This document shows, piece by piece, positions 1 through 6,132 of a stretch of 7,179 nt of DNA. The notes under the pieces were generated by a model that was not told the origin of the DNA, searched no databases, and saw only the letters and a program-made list of their open reading frames with translations. Position 1 is the first letter of the stretch; each line of letters opens with the position of its first letter. The DNA is from Streptosporangiaceae bacterium (GTDB taxonomy: Bacteria; Actinomycetota; Actinomycetes; Streptosporangiales; Streptosporangiaceae): NCBI GenBank assembly GCA_030041195.1, contig JASHOI010000311.1, positions 1 to 7,179 on the forward strand. The letters run 5' to 3'. The position numbers and the translations under genes were made by a program.

Positions 1-163
1 TGGCCCGGACCTGCGCCGCGGTCACCCGGCCGAGCGCGCCGCCGACCGGCACCCGCTCGGCCGTCGGCACGTCAAGCCAGCCCGCGTTCGCGCACGCGTC
101 CAGCCACTGTGCGTAGGCGGCCTGCGGGCTGGGCCTGGGACCGACGGCGGCCGCGCGCGGCAT
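1..163 (-). CDS. moeA: MoeA-like molybdopterin biosynthesis protein, N-terminal part (runs off the left edge)
   Basis: About 54 codons are visible, reading leftward from ATG at 163-161 with no stop before the window edge. The sequence includes AYAQWLDACANAGWLDVP and then VPVGGALGRVTAAQVRA. The second stretch resembles the start of MoeA-family proteins, where 'ALGRVxA' leads into the first conserved domain. MoeA inserts molybdate into adenylylated molybdopterin in the cytoplasm. Tungsten-linked paralogues exist, so the metal is open. An in-frame GTG at 169-167 is an alternative start, and an in-frame TGA lies a little further upstream. Neither start has a strong ribosome binding site. The gene follows fdhD on the same strand after a 79-base gap, so the two are probably co-transcribed, which fits a supply of cofactor to the FDH next door. 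The family call rests on a short N-terminal stretch. It could be another MoeA-domain protein. Confidence 0.62.
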   Translation of the reverse strand, partial: MPRAAAVGPRPSPQAAYAQWLDACANAGWLDVPTAERVPVGGALGRVTAAQVRA

Positions 164-242
164 GCTCACCGGACCCGCGGGTGATCAGCCACGCCTCCAC
201 AGTAAGCCCGCCGCAGATGACCGCATAGCAGGCCCGGAGCCC

Positions 243-1091
243 TCAGGACGCCAGCCGGTGCGCTCCGGTGTAGACGTTCATCGACGGGCCGCGCAAGAAC
301 CCGACCAGGGTGAGCCCGGCCTCCTCGGCCAGCTCGACGGCCAGCGAGGACGGCGCCGAGACCGCGGCCAGCAGCGGGATGCCTGCCAGCACCGCCTTCT
401 GGACCAGCTCGAACGAGGCCCTGCCGCTGACCAGCAGCGCGCACCCGGTCAGCGGCAGCCGGCCGTTGAGCAGCGCCCAGCCCACGACCTTGTCCACGGC
501 GTTGTGCCTGCCGACGTCCTCACGCACCGCGATCAGGTCGCCGCCGGAGCTGAACAGCCCGGCGGCGTGCAGGCCGCCGGTGCTGGAAAACACCCGCTGT
601 GCCTCGCGCAGCCGGTCAGGCAGCCCGGCCAGCATCTGCGGGGCGAAGCACGTCGCGTCGTCGGCCAGCGCCGCGTGCGGCAGCACGCAGATGTCGGCGA
701 TGCTCGCCTTCCCGCAGACCCCGCAGGCGCTGGTGGTCATGAAGTTGCGGCGGGCGCCGGGAGCGACGGTGACGCCGGCCGCCAGGGTCACGTCGGCGAT
801 GTTGCCGAGCCCGTCGTGGTCCGCGTGGCCGCAGGCCGTGCCGTCGCACAGCTTGATCCCGGCGATGTCGGACGGCGCGGCGACCACGGCCTCGCTGACC
901 AGGAACCCCGCGGCGAGCTCCAGGTCGTCGCCCGGGGTGCGCATGGTCATCGTCAGGGCTTCGCCGTCCACCCGGATCCCGAGCGGCTCCTCGCCCGCGA
1001 GCAGGTCGGCGCGGGCCGAGGTGCCGCCGGGCCGGTCATCGCCGGGCAGCGTGATCCGCAGCACGCGCCGCCGCGCCGTTCGCCCCGACAA
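243..1091 (-). CDS. fdhD: FdhD, formate dehydrogenase accessory sulfurtransferase
   Basis: The product is 282 residues, typical for FdhD. Conserved blocks are RRRVLRI near the N-terminus, EEPLGIRVDGEAL, MTMRTPGDDLELAAGFLVSE, the cysteine motif ACGVCGK (Cys123 and Cys126), FSSTGGLHAAGLF, the EDVGRHNAVDKV block and LVSGRASFELVQKA. In E. coli the two cysteines equivalent to CxxC relay sulfur from IscS to the FDH bis-MGD cofactor, which is needed for activity. I chose the TTG start at 1091 because GGGAGG lies 6 bases upstream of it (1103-1098 on the complement), and because it places the RRRVLRI block as far from the start as in actinobacterial FdhD as I recall it. The open frame extends to a TTG at 1190, but that start has no ribosome binding site and adds 33 unconserved residues. 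The gene is divergent from the FDH operon and upstream of the moeA-like gene. Confidence 0.93.
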   Translation of the reverse strand: MSGRTARRRVLRITLPGDDRPGGTSARADLLAGEEPLGIRVDGEALTMTMRTPGDDLELAAGFLVSEAVVAAPSDIAGIKLCDGTACGHADHDGLGNIADVTLAAGVTVAPGARRNFMTTSACGVCGKASIADICVLPHAALADDATCFAPQMLAGLPDRLREAQRVFSSTGGLHAAGLFSSGGDLIAVREDVGRHNAVDKVVGWALLNGRLPLTGCALLVSGRASFELVQKAVLAGIPLLAAVSAPSSLAVELAEEAGLTLVGFLRGPSMNVYTGAHRLAS

Positions 1092-1097
1092 CGATCG

Positions 1098-1103
1098 CCT
1101 CCC
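1098..1103 (-). promoter_or_regulatory. Ribosome binding site that decides the fdhD start
   Basis: On the minus strand GGGAGG is followed by a 6-base spacer and TTG at 1091-1089. No comparable site precedes the longer TTG option at 1190, so this site supports the 282-residue form of FdhD. Confidence 0.65.
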
Positions 1104-1154
1104 GCCTCGCAGCTGTTTCGTCCAGAGTACGGCCGCGGCGGCCGGGCGGCCCGC

Positions 1155-1166
1155 CGGCAATTGCCG
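1155..1166. repeat. 12-bp perfect palindrome CGGCAATTGCCG in the divergent promoter region
   Basis: CGGCAATTGCCG equals its own reverse complement. It lies between fdhD and the FDH operon, just upstream of the proposed -35 element of the operon (1179). This is a natural place for a dimeric regulator controlling one or both directions. The A/T-rich centre stands out in a very GC-rich stretch. No regulator gene is in the window, and a chance palindrome is possible. Confidence 0.35.
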
Positions 1167-1178
1167 CCTCAGCAGACA

Positions 1179-1207
1179 TAGACCGGCCAAAACGCCAGGG
1201 ATAAGCT
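1179..1207 (+). promoter_or_regulatory. Candidate sigma-70-type promoter of the FDH operon
   Basis: TAGACC (1179-1184, four of six matches to TTGACA) is separated by 17 bases from TAAGCT (1202-1207, matching the TAnnnT pattern of actinobacterial -10 elements). The stretch is locally A/T-rich against its surroundings. Transcription would start near 1214, leaving a leader of about 45 bases before the ATG at 1259. The complement strand has a possible -10 for fdhD, TACTCT (1129-1124), without a convincing -35. This is read by eye only. Confidence 0.42.
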
Positions 1208-1218
1208 AAACGTGGCTT

Positions 1219-1235
1219 GTTTCCTCAGAGGAAAC
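1219..1235. promoter_or_regulatory. Perfect 17-base inverted repeat (operator or leader hairpin) before the FDH operon
   Basis: GTTTCCTC, a single A, then GAGGAAAC form 8-base arms that are exact reverse complements. The right arm is shared with a second inverted repeat, GGAAAC-GAT-GTTTCC (1230-1244). GTTTCC therefore occurs twice at 20-base spacing (1219 and 1239) with an inverted copy between. The site sits just after the proposed transcription start and ends 10 bases before the ribosome binding site at 1246. It could be a repressor operator overlapping the start of transcription. It could also be an RNA element with two mutually exclusive hairpins. The sequence cannot separate these. Confidence 0.5.
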
Positions 1236-1245
1236 GATGTTTCCC

Positions 1246-1252
1246 AGGAGGG
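1246..1252 (+). promoter_or_regulatory. Strong ribosome binding site that decides the start of the FDH catalytic gene
   Basis: AGGAGGG is followed by a 6-base spacer and ATG at 1259. The open frame continues upstream to TTG at 1217, but that would place the inverted repeat and this site inside the coding region. The ATG is therefore preferred. Confidence 0.8.
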
Positions 1253-1258
1253 TGCGAT

Positions 1259-3202
1259 ATGCGCAGGCAGGTACGGCTGACGGAGCCGCTGGTCCGGGAG
1301 AACGGGAGGCTGCGCGCCGCCTCCTGGGACGAGGCTCTGGACCGCGCGGCGGCCGGGTTCGCGGCCGCCAGGGAGCGCGACGCCACGAAGTCGTTCGGCA
1401 TGTTCAGCTGCTCCAAGGCGACGAACGAGATGAACTACGCGGCCCAGAAGTTCACCCGGGCCGTGATGGGCAGCAACAACATCGACAGCTGCAACCGAAC
1501 TTGACACGCTCCTAGCGTCGTCGGTCTGGCGGCTGTGTTCGGGGCCGGTGGCGGCACCAGCTCCTATCGGGAAGCGGAAGACGCTGACCTCATCGTCATG
1601 TGGGGGTCGAACGCGCGCGAAGCGCACCCGATCTTCTTCCACCATGTGCTCAAGGGCATCAGGAACGGCGCCCGGATGTACGCGGTCGACCCGCGGCGCA
1701 CCACGTCGGCGCAGTGGGCCGACGCGTGGCTCGGCCTCGACGTCGGGTCGGACATCTCGCTGGCCAACGCCATCGCCCGGGAGATCATCGAGGCCGGCCT
1801 GGTGAACGAGGAGTTCGTGCGCCGGGCCACCACCGGCTACGACGCGTACGCCGCGGCCGTGGAGCCGTACACGCTGCAGCGGGCCGGGCGCGACACCGGC
1901 GTGCCCGCGGACCTGATCCGCCAGCTCGCGCACGACTACGCCAGGGCCGACCGGGCGCAGATCTGCTGGACCCTGGGCATCACCGAGCATCACAACGCCG
2001 CCGACAACGTGTTCGCGCTGATCAACCTGTCCCTGCTCACCGGCCACGTGGGCCGGTACGGGTCCGGTCTTGTCCCGCTGCGCGGCCAGAACAACGTCCA
2101 GGGCGGCGGCGACATGGGCGCGATCCCGAACAAGCTGACCGGGTTCCAGGACATCGAGACCAACGCCGGCGCGCGGGCCAGGTTCGAGGCCGTCTACGGC
2201 GCGCCGATACCCCCCAAGCGGGGCTGGCATCTGTCGCAGATGTTCGAGGCCATGGAGCGCGGCGAGCTGACCGCGTGCTACATCATCGGCGAGAACCCGA
2301 TGCGCTCCGAGGCCGACACCGGCCGGACCCGCGCGCTGCTCGAAGGGCTCGAGCACTTCGTGGTGCAGGACATGTTCCTCACCGACACCGCGAAGGTCGC
2401 CGACGTCGTGCTGCCGGCCACGGCCACCTGGTGCGAGGCCGAGGGCACCGTGACCTCCAGCGAGCGGCGGGTGCAGCGGGTGCGCAAGGCGCTCGAGCCG
2501 CCGCCCGGCGCCCGCGACGACATCGAGATCATCTGCGAGATCGCCCGCCGTCTCGGCGCCGACTGGGGCAGCCCGTCCGCCGAGGACCTCTGGAACGAGC
2601 TGCGCACGCTCTCCCCGATGCACACCGGCATGAGCTACCGGCGGCTGGAGGAACTCGGCGGCATCCAGTGGCCGTGTCCCCACGACGAGCACCCCGGGAC
2701 GATGTTCCTGCACGCCCGGCTGTGGGAGGACGACCCGGACAAGCGCGGCCCGGCCGCGCCGTTCACGCCGGTGGAGCAGGAAGACCCGCTGGACGAGCTC
2801 TCGCCGGAGTTCCCGCTCCGGCTCACCACCGGGCGCCGGCTCGACTCGTTCAACACCGGGGTCCAGTCGGGGCAGTACGCCACGCCGATCCGGCGGCCCG
2901 AGACGATCAACCTGTCGCCCGAGGACGCGGACAAGCTCGGCTTTGCCGAGGGCGAGATCGCGCGGGTGTCGTCGCGGCGCGGCTCGCTGCGGGCGCCGGT
3001 GCACATCGACGACAGCCTCCGCGCCGGGCTGGCGTTCATGACCCTGCACTTCCCGGAGCAGGCTGAGACCAACATCCTCACGCTGGACGCCTGGGACCCG
3101 AAGTCGGGCACGGCGGAGTTCAAGGCCACCGCGATCCGGGTGGACAAGCCGGACGCCGCCGTCGGCAGCGACCAGACCCAGCAGGCCCAGGTGAGCCGCT
3201 AG
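1259..3202 (+). CDS. fdhF: Formate dehydrogenase catalytic (Mo/W-bisMGD) subunit, selenoprotein with in-frame TGA read as Sec82; lacks the N-terminal 4Fe-4S domain
   Basis: A 647-residue product if TGA 1502-1504 is read through; the frame is the same on both sides. It oxidises formate to CO2 at a molybdenum or tungsten bis-molybdopterin guanine dinucleotide centre in the cytoplasm. The TGA falls in NNIDSCNRT-Sec-HAPSVVGL, matching E. coli FdhF VUHGPSV, so Sec82 is the metal ligand and His83 the catalytic histidine. Later marks are MWGSNAREAHPI, VDPRRT, RGQNNVQG (residues 275-282, a conserved pterin-binding and active-site region), GENPMRSEAD and VQDMFLTDTAKVADVVLP. A C-terminal molybdopterin dinucleotide-binding domain starts around residue 516 (FPLRLTTGRRLDSFNTG). 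The usual N-terminal CxxCxxxC...CxKG iron-sulfur domain is absent and is found in the gene at 5111. The start is set by AGGAGGG at 1246. The TAG stop overlaps the GTG of the next gene by one base. The alternative reading is a pseudogene, which the placement of the TGA and the intact conserved remainder argue against. Confidence 0.9.
1502..1504 (+). other. In-frame TGA, proposed selenocysteine codon (Sec82)
   Basis: The codons read AAC CGA ACT TGA CAC GCT CCT AGC GTC GTC GGT CTG. This is N-R-T-Sec-H-A-P-S-V-V-G-L, collinear with V-U-H-G-P-S-V-A-G-L at selenocysteine 140 of E. coli FdhF. Frame and homology continue without a gap on both sides. Cysteine homologues carry Cys at this site, so it is the one residue in the protein where TGA has a known meaning. 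Confidence 0.88.
1505..1539 (+). promoter_or_regulatory. Candidate bacterial SECIS hairpin just downstream of the Sec codon
   Basis: Counting the U of UGA as 1, bases 16-21 (GUCGUC, 1517-1522) pair with bases 27-32 (GGCGGC, 1528-1533). The pairs are G-C, U-G, C-G, G-C, U-G and C-G, closing the loop GGUCU (1523-1527). E. coli fdhF also has GGUCU at bases 22-26 with G23 and U24 in the loop that SelB recognises, and it has a bulged U17. Here G23, U24 and U17 occupy the same positions, although U17 could form a U-G pair. Codons around the hairpin end in T unusually often for this gene (ACT, GCT, CCT, GGT, GCT), consistent with selection on the RNA. SelB binding cannot be tested from sequence. Lower-stem pairing is weak. 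Confidence 0.78.
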
Positions 3203-5085
3203 TGGACCTGCGGCTCGGGGTCGCCGGCCCAGCGACCGAGGAGGAACGGGCCGCGATCGCGTCGGTGCTCGGGCCGCCGCAGACCGGCTGGGAAGGCGGG
3301 CAGCGCGAGACCGCCGACGGTCACGCCGCCTACGGCGGCCACGCGGCGCGGGCGCGGCGGCACCTGCTGATCCCGGTGCTGCATGCGGTGCAGGAGCAGA
3401 TCGGCTGGATCAGCCCGGGCGCGCTCGACCACCTGTGCGCCCGGCTCACGATCCCGCCGGCCGAGGCCTACGGCGTGGCGTCGTTCTACGCGCTGTTCCG
3501 CACCGTCCCGTCACCGGCTGCGGTCGTCCACGTCTGTGACGACCTGGCTTGCCGGGTGAACGGCGCCGAGCAGTTCTGCGAGCAGATGGAGCGCCGCTTC
3601 GGCACCGAGGGCACCGAGGCGGCGTTCAACGGGGCCGGTGTGGCCTGGCAGCGCAGCCCGTGCCTGGGCCAGTGCGACCGCGGCTCGGCCGCGATGATCC
3701 AGCACGCGGGCGCCGATCCGGCCAGGGTCGTGCTGGCGCCCGCCGACCCGGACCAGGTCTGGTCGGCGCTGTCAGCGGCGCAGCTTGCCCCGCCAGCTTC
3801 CATTGACCAGCTTGTGCCGCAGATGGCCGGCGACCGCGCCGCGTTCCGGCTGCTGAGAAGAGTGGGGCAGATCGATCCGAGCTCGCTCGGCTCGTACCGC
3901 GCCGCGGGCGGGTACGAAATGCTGCGGCGGGCGGTGGCGGCCGGCCCGCAGGGCGTGATCAGGGAACTCAAGGACGCGCGGCTGCTCGGCCGCGGCGGCG
4001 CCGCGTTCCCGACCGCGGTGAAATGGGAGGCCGTGGCCACCAACCCGGTCCGGCCGCACTACGTGGTCTGCAACGCCGACGAGTCCGAGCCCGGCACGTT
4101 CAAGGACCGGGTGCTGATGGAGGCCGACCCGTACGCGCTGATCGAGGCGCTCACGATCATGGGCTACACGTGCGGGGCGGAGCAGGGCTACATCTACATC
4201 AGGGGCGAGTACCCGCCGGCCGAGGCTCGGCTGCGGCACGCGGTCGAGCAGGCCCGCGCCCGCGGGTTCCTCGGCCCCGACGTGATGGGCGAGGGCTTCG
4301 CGTTCGACATCGAGGTGCGGCGCGGCGCCGGCGCGTACATCGCCGGCGAGGAGACCGCGCTGGTCAACTCCATCGAGGGCAAGCGGGCCGAGCCGCGCAA
4401 CAAGCCGCCGTTCCCCGCGCAGTCCGGCCTGTTCGGCAAGCCGACCGCGATCAACAACGTGGAGACGCTGCTCTGCGTCCCGGAGATCCTCCGGATCGGC
4501 GGGCCGGCCTTCGCCGGGATCGGCACCGAGGGTTCCACCGGGACCCGGCTGTTCTGCCTTTCCGGCTGCGTGCAGCGCCCGGGCCTGTACGAGTACGAGT
4601 TCGGGGTCACGCTGCGCCAGGTGATCGACGCGGCGGGCGGGGTGCGCGGCGGGCGGCCGCTGCGGGCGGTGCTGCTCGGCGGCGCGGCTGGCTCGTTCGT
4701 CGGGCCGGACGCGCTGGACACGCCGCTGACGTTCGAGGGCGTGCGCGCGATCGGCGCCACGCTGGGGTCGGGTGTGGTCCTGGTGCTCGACGACGCGGTC
4801 GACGTGACCGGGCTGCTGCAGCGGATCGCCCGGTTCTTCCGCGACGAGTCCTGCGGGCAGTGCGTGCCGTGCCGGCTGGGCACGGTGCGCCAGGAGGAAC
4901 TGATCGGCCGGCTGGCACGCGGCGTGCCGCTGGGCTCGGCCGAGCGGGAACTCGCGCTGCTCGACGACATCGCCGCGGTCGCCCGCGACGCCTCGATCTG
5001 CGGCCTGGGCCAGACCGCGGTCAGCGCCGCGGCCTCGGCGGTCCGGCTGGGCCTGATCGGCGGGAACGGGAAGGAGCCGACGTGA
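3202..5085 (+). CDS. NAD-linked formate dehydrogenase beta subunit, NuoE-NuoF fusion (diaphorase module)
   Basis: The product is 627 residues and passes electrons from the FDH iron-sulfur chain to NAD+ through FMN. The N-terminal NuoE-like thioredoxin-fold part (about residues 50-190) has the four 2Fe-2S ligands as CDDLAC (Cys112, Cys117) and CLGQC (Cys154, Cys158). The NuoF-like part (about 215-627) has GRGGAAFP (263-270), the FMN/NAD motif NADESEPGTFKDR (291-303), GAYIAGEETAL (377-387), and 4Fe-4S ligands in CGQCVPC (Cys551, 554, 557) and Cys600. It corresponds to fdsG plus fdsB fused, as in the beta subunit of Methylorubrum extorquens FDH1. The GTG start overlaps the preceding TAG by one base, with AGGTGAG (3189-3195) 6 bases upstream, so translation is probably coupled. 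All expected cofactor residues are present, and no membrane segment is seen. Confidence 0.93.
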   Translation: MDLRLGVAGPATEEERAAIASVLGPPQTGWEGGQRETADGHAAYGGHAARARRHLLIPVLHAVQEQIGWISPGALDHLCARLTIPPAEAYGVASFYALFRTVPSPAAVVHVCDDLACRVNGAEQFCEQMERRFGTEGTEAAFNGAGVAWQRSPCLGQCDRGSAAMIQHAGADPARVVLAPADPDQVWSALSAAQLAPPASIDQLVPQMAGDRAAFRLLRRVGQIDPSSLGSYRAAGGYEMLRRAVAAGPQGVIRELKDARLLGRGGAAFPTAVKWEAVATNPVRPHYVVCNADESEPGTFKDRVLMEADPYALIEALTIMGYTCGAEQGYIYIRGEYPPAEARLRHAVEQARARGFLGPDVMGEGFAFDIEVRRGAGAYIAGEETALVNSIEGKRAEPRNKPPFPAQSGLFGKPTAINNVETLLCVPEILRIGGPAFAGIGTEGSTGTRLFCLSGCVQRPGLYEYEFGVTLRQVIDAAGGVRGGRPLRAVLLGGAAGSFVGPDALDTPLTFEGVRAIGATLGSGVVLVLDDAVDVTGLLQRIARFFRDESCGQCVPCRLGTVRQEELIGRLARGVPLGSAERELALLDDIAAVARDASICGLGQTAVSAAASAVRLGLIGGNGKEPT

Positions 5086-5110
5086 CCGGAGTCGTGCCGG
5101 AGGCGCGCAA

Positions 5111-6052
5111 ATGAGCACATTTCTGGAGGCGCCACGGCGGCTCGTCGACGTCACGATCGACGGGACGGCCGTGCGCGTCCCCGAGGGCGCGACGCTGCTG
5201 GAGGCGTGCCGGCAGCTGGGCATCGACACGCCAACGCTGTGCTACCTGGAGAACCTCACCCCGGTGAACGTGTGCCGGGTCTGCGTGGTCGAGGTCGAGA
5301 AATCGCGCACGCTGGTGCCGGCCTGCTCGCGGAAGGCCGAGCCCGGCATGGTCGTGCATACCGGCTCCGAGCGGGTGCGGACCAGCCGGCGGATGGTGCT
5401 GGAGTTCCTGGCCTCCTCGGTCGACATGTCCGTGACCGCGCCGGAGGTGCACCGCTGGATGGCGGAGTACGGCGCGGACCCGGCCCGGTACGGCCCGGCC
5501 GCCCCGCCGCACGCGGCCGGGGAGCGGGACGCGGCCCGGCCCGGCGAGCACCACGCGGCCGACGGCGCCACCGCCGACACGGTCGCGCAGCCGGTCAAGT
5601 ACGACAACGACAGCTACATCCGCGACTACTCGCGCTGCATCCTGTGCTACAAGTGCGTCGAGGCGTGCGGCGAGGTTGCCCAGAACACGTTCGCGATCGC
5701 GGTGGCCGGCCGGGGATTCGACGCCCGCATCTCCACCGAATTCAACGTCGGCCTGCCCGACTCGGCGTGCGTCTACTGCGGCAACTGCATCGGGGTGTGC
5801 CCGACCGGCGCGCTGATGTTCAAGAGCGAGCACGACATGCGCGAGAACGGCACCTGGGACGAGTCGCGGCAGACGGTCACCACCACGATCTGCCCGTACT
5901 GCGGCGTCGGCTGCAACCTCGAACTGCACGTGCAGGACAACCGGATCGTCAAGGTGACCTCCCCGCTCGACCACGACGTCGGCAACGGCCACCTGTGCGT
6001 GAAGGGCCGGTTCGGCTTCGAGTTCGTGCAGCGCCGGGCCGGGGAGTCCTGA
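5111..6052 (+). CDS. Formate dehydrogenase electron-transfer subunit: detached N-terminal half of the FDH alpha chain
   Basis: The product is 313 residues. A 2Fe-2S ferredoxin domain (about 10-85) has Cys44, 55, 58 and 72. A double-cluster ferredoxin domain follows with CILCYKCVEAC (Cys176, 179, 182, 186) and CVYCGNCIGVC (Cys220, 223, 226, 230). The chain ends with the 4Fe-4S domain that normally opens the catalytic region of molybdopterin oxidoreductases: CPYCGVGC (Cys261, 264, 268) and CVKGRFGFEF (Cys296, Lys298). It stops right there, at FVQRRAGES, where the Mo domain would normally begin; that domain is the product of the gene at 1259. The NuoG-type His-Cys 4Fe-4S motif between the ferredoxin domains is missing (residues 90-125 have no Cys). 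Residues 128-160 are an Ala/Pro/Gly-rich linker. GGAGG at 5099-5103 sits 7 bases before the ATG, and 25 bases separate this gene from the beta gene. It probably forms the wire between the Mo site and the diaphorase. Confidence 0.9.
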   Translation: MSTFLEAPRRLVDVTIDGTAVRVPEGATLLEACRQLGIDTPTLCYLENLTPVNVCRVCVVEVEKSRTLVPACSRKAEPGMVVHTGSERVRTSRRMVLEFLASSVDMSVTAPEVHRWMAEYGADPARYGPAAPPHAAGERDAARPGEHHAADGATADTVAQPVKYDNDSYIRDYSRCILCYKCVEACGEVAQNTFAIAVAGRGFDARISTEFNVGLPDSACVYCGNCIGVCPTGALMFKSEHDMRENGTWDESRQTVTTTICPYCGVGCNLELHVQDNRIVKVTSPLDHDVGNGHLCVKGRFGFEFVQRRAGES

Positions 6053-6132
6053 GGCTCCCGGTACGGGCGCCGGTGCGGGTTGCCGCGCGCAATTAGAAGC
6101 GCCTTCGGCTGCCGGCCGGTCTGGGTGCTCGC

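Noticed and set aside
162..1181. Plus-strand open frame of 339 codons opposite fdhD
   Set aside because: FdhD on the minus strand carries all family motifs. The plus frame has repetitive Arg/Gly/Gln content and no domain.
1217..1258. TTG at 1217 as the start of the FDH catalytic gene
   Set aside because: It has no ribosome binding site and would translate through the palindrome and the strong AGGAGGG. ATG at 1259 has ideal spacing.
1502..1504. TGA as a nonsense mutation or sequencing error that makes a pseudogene
   Set aside because: It falls exactly on the known Sec/Cys residue, is followed by a hairpin with the E. coli-like loop, and all motifs downstream are intact in the same frame. It is not fully excluded without the genome's sel genes.
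1169..3049. Long open frame of 626 codons on the minus strand
   Set aside because: It overlaps the FDH catalytic gene antisense, has low-complexity Arg/Gly/Pro/Val-rich composition and no recognisable domain. It is a shadow of high-GC coding.
3772..5229. Long open frame of 485 codons on the minus strand
   Set aside because: It is antisense to the NuoEF fusion, whose cofactor motifs are complete. The antisense composition is typical of a GC-rich shadow frame.
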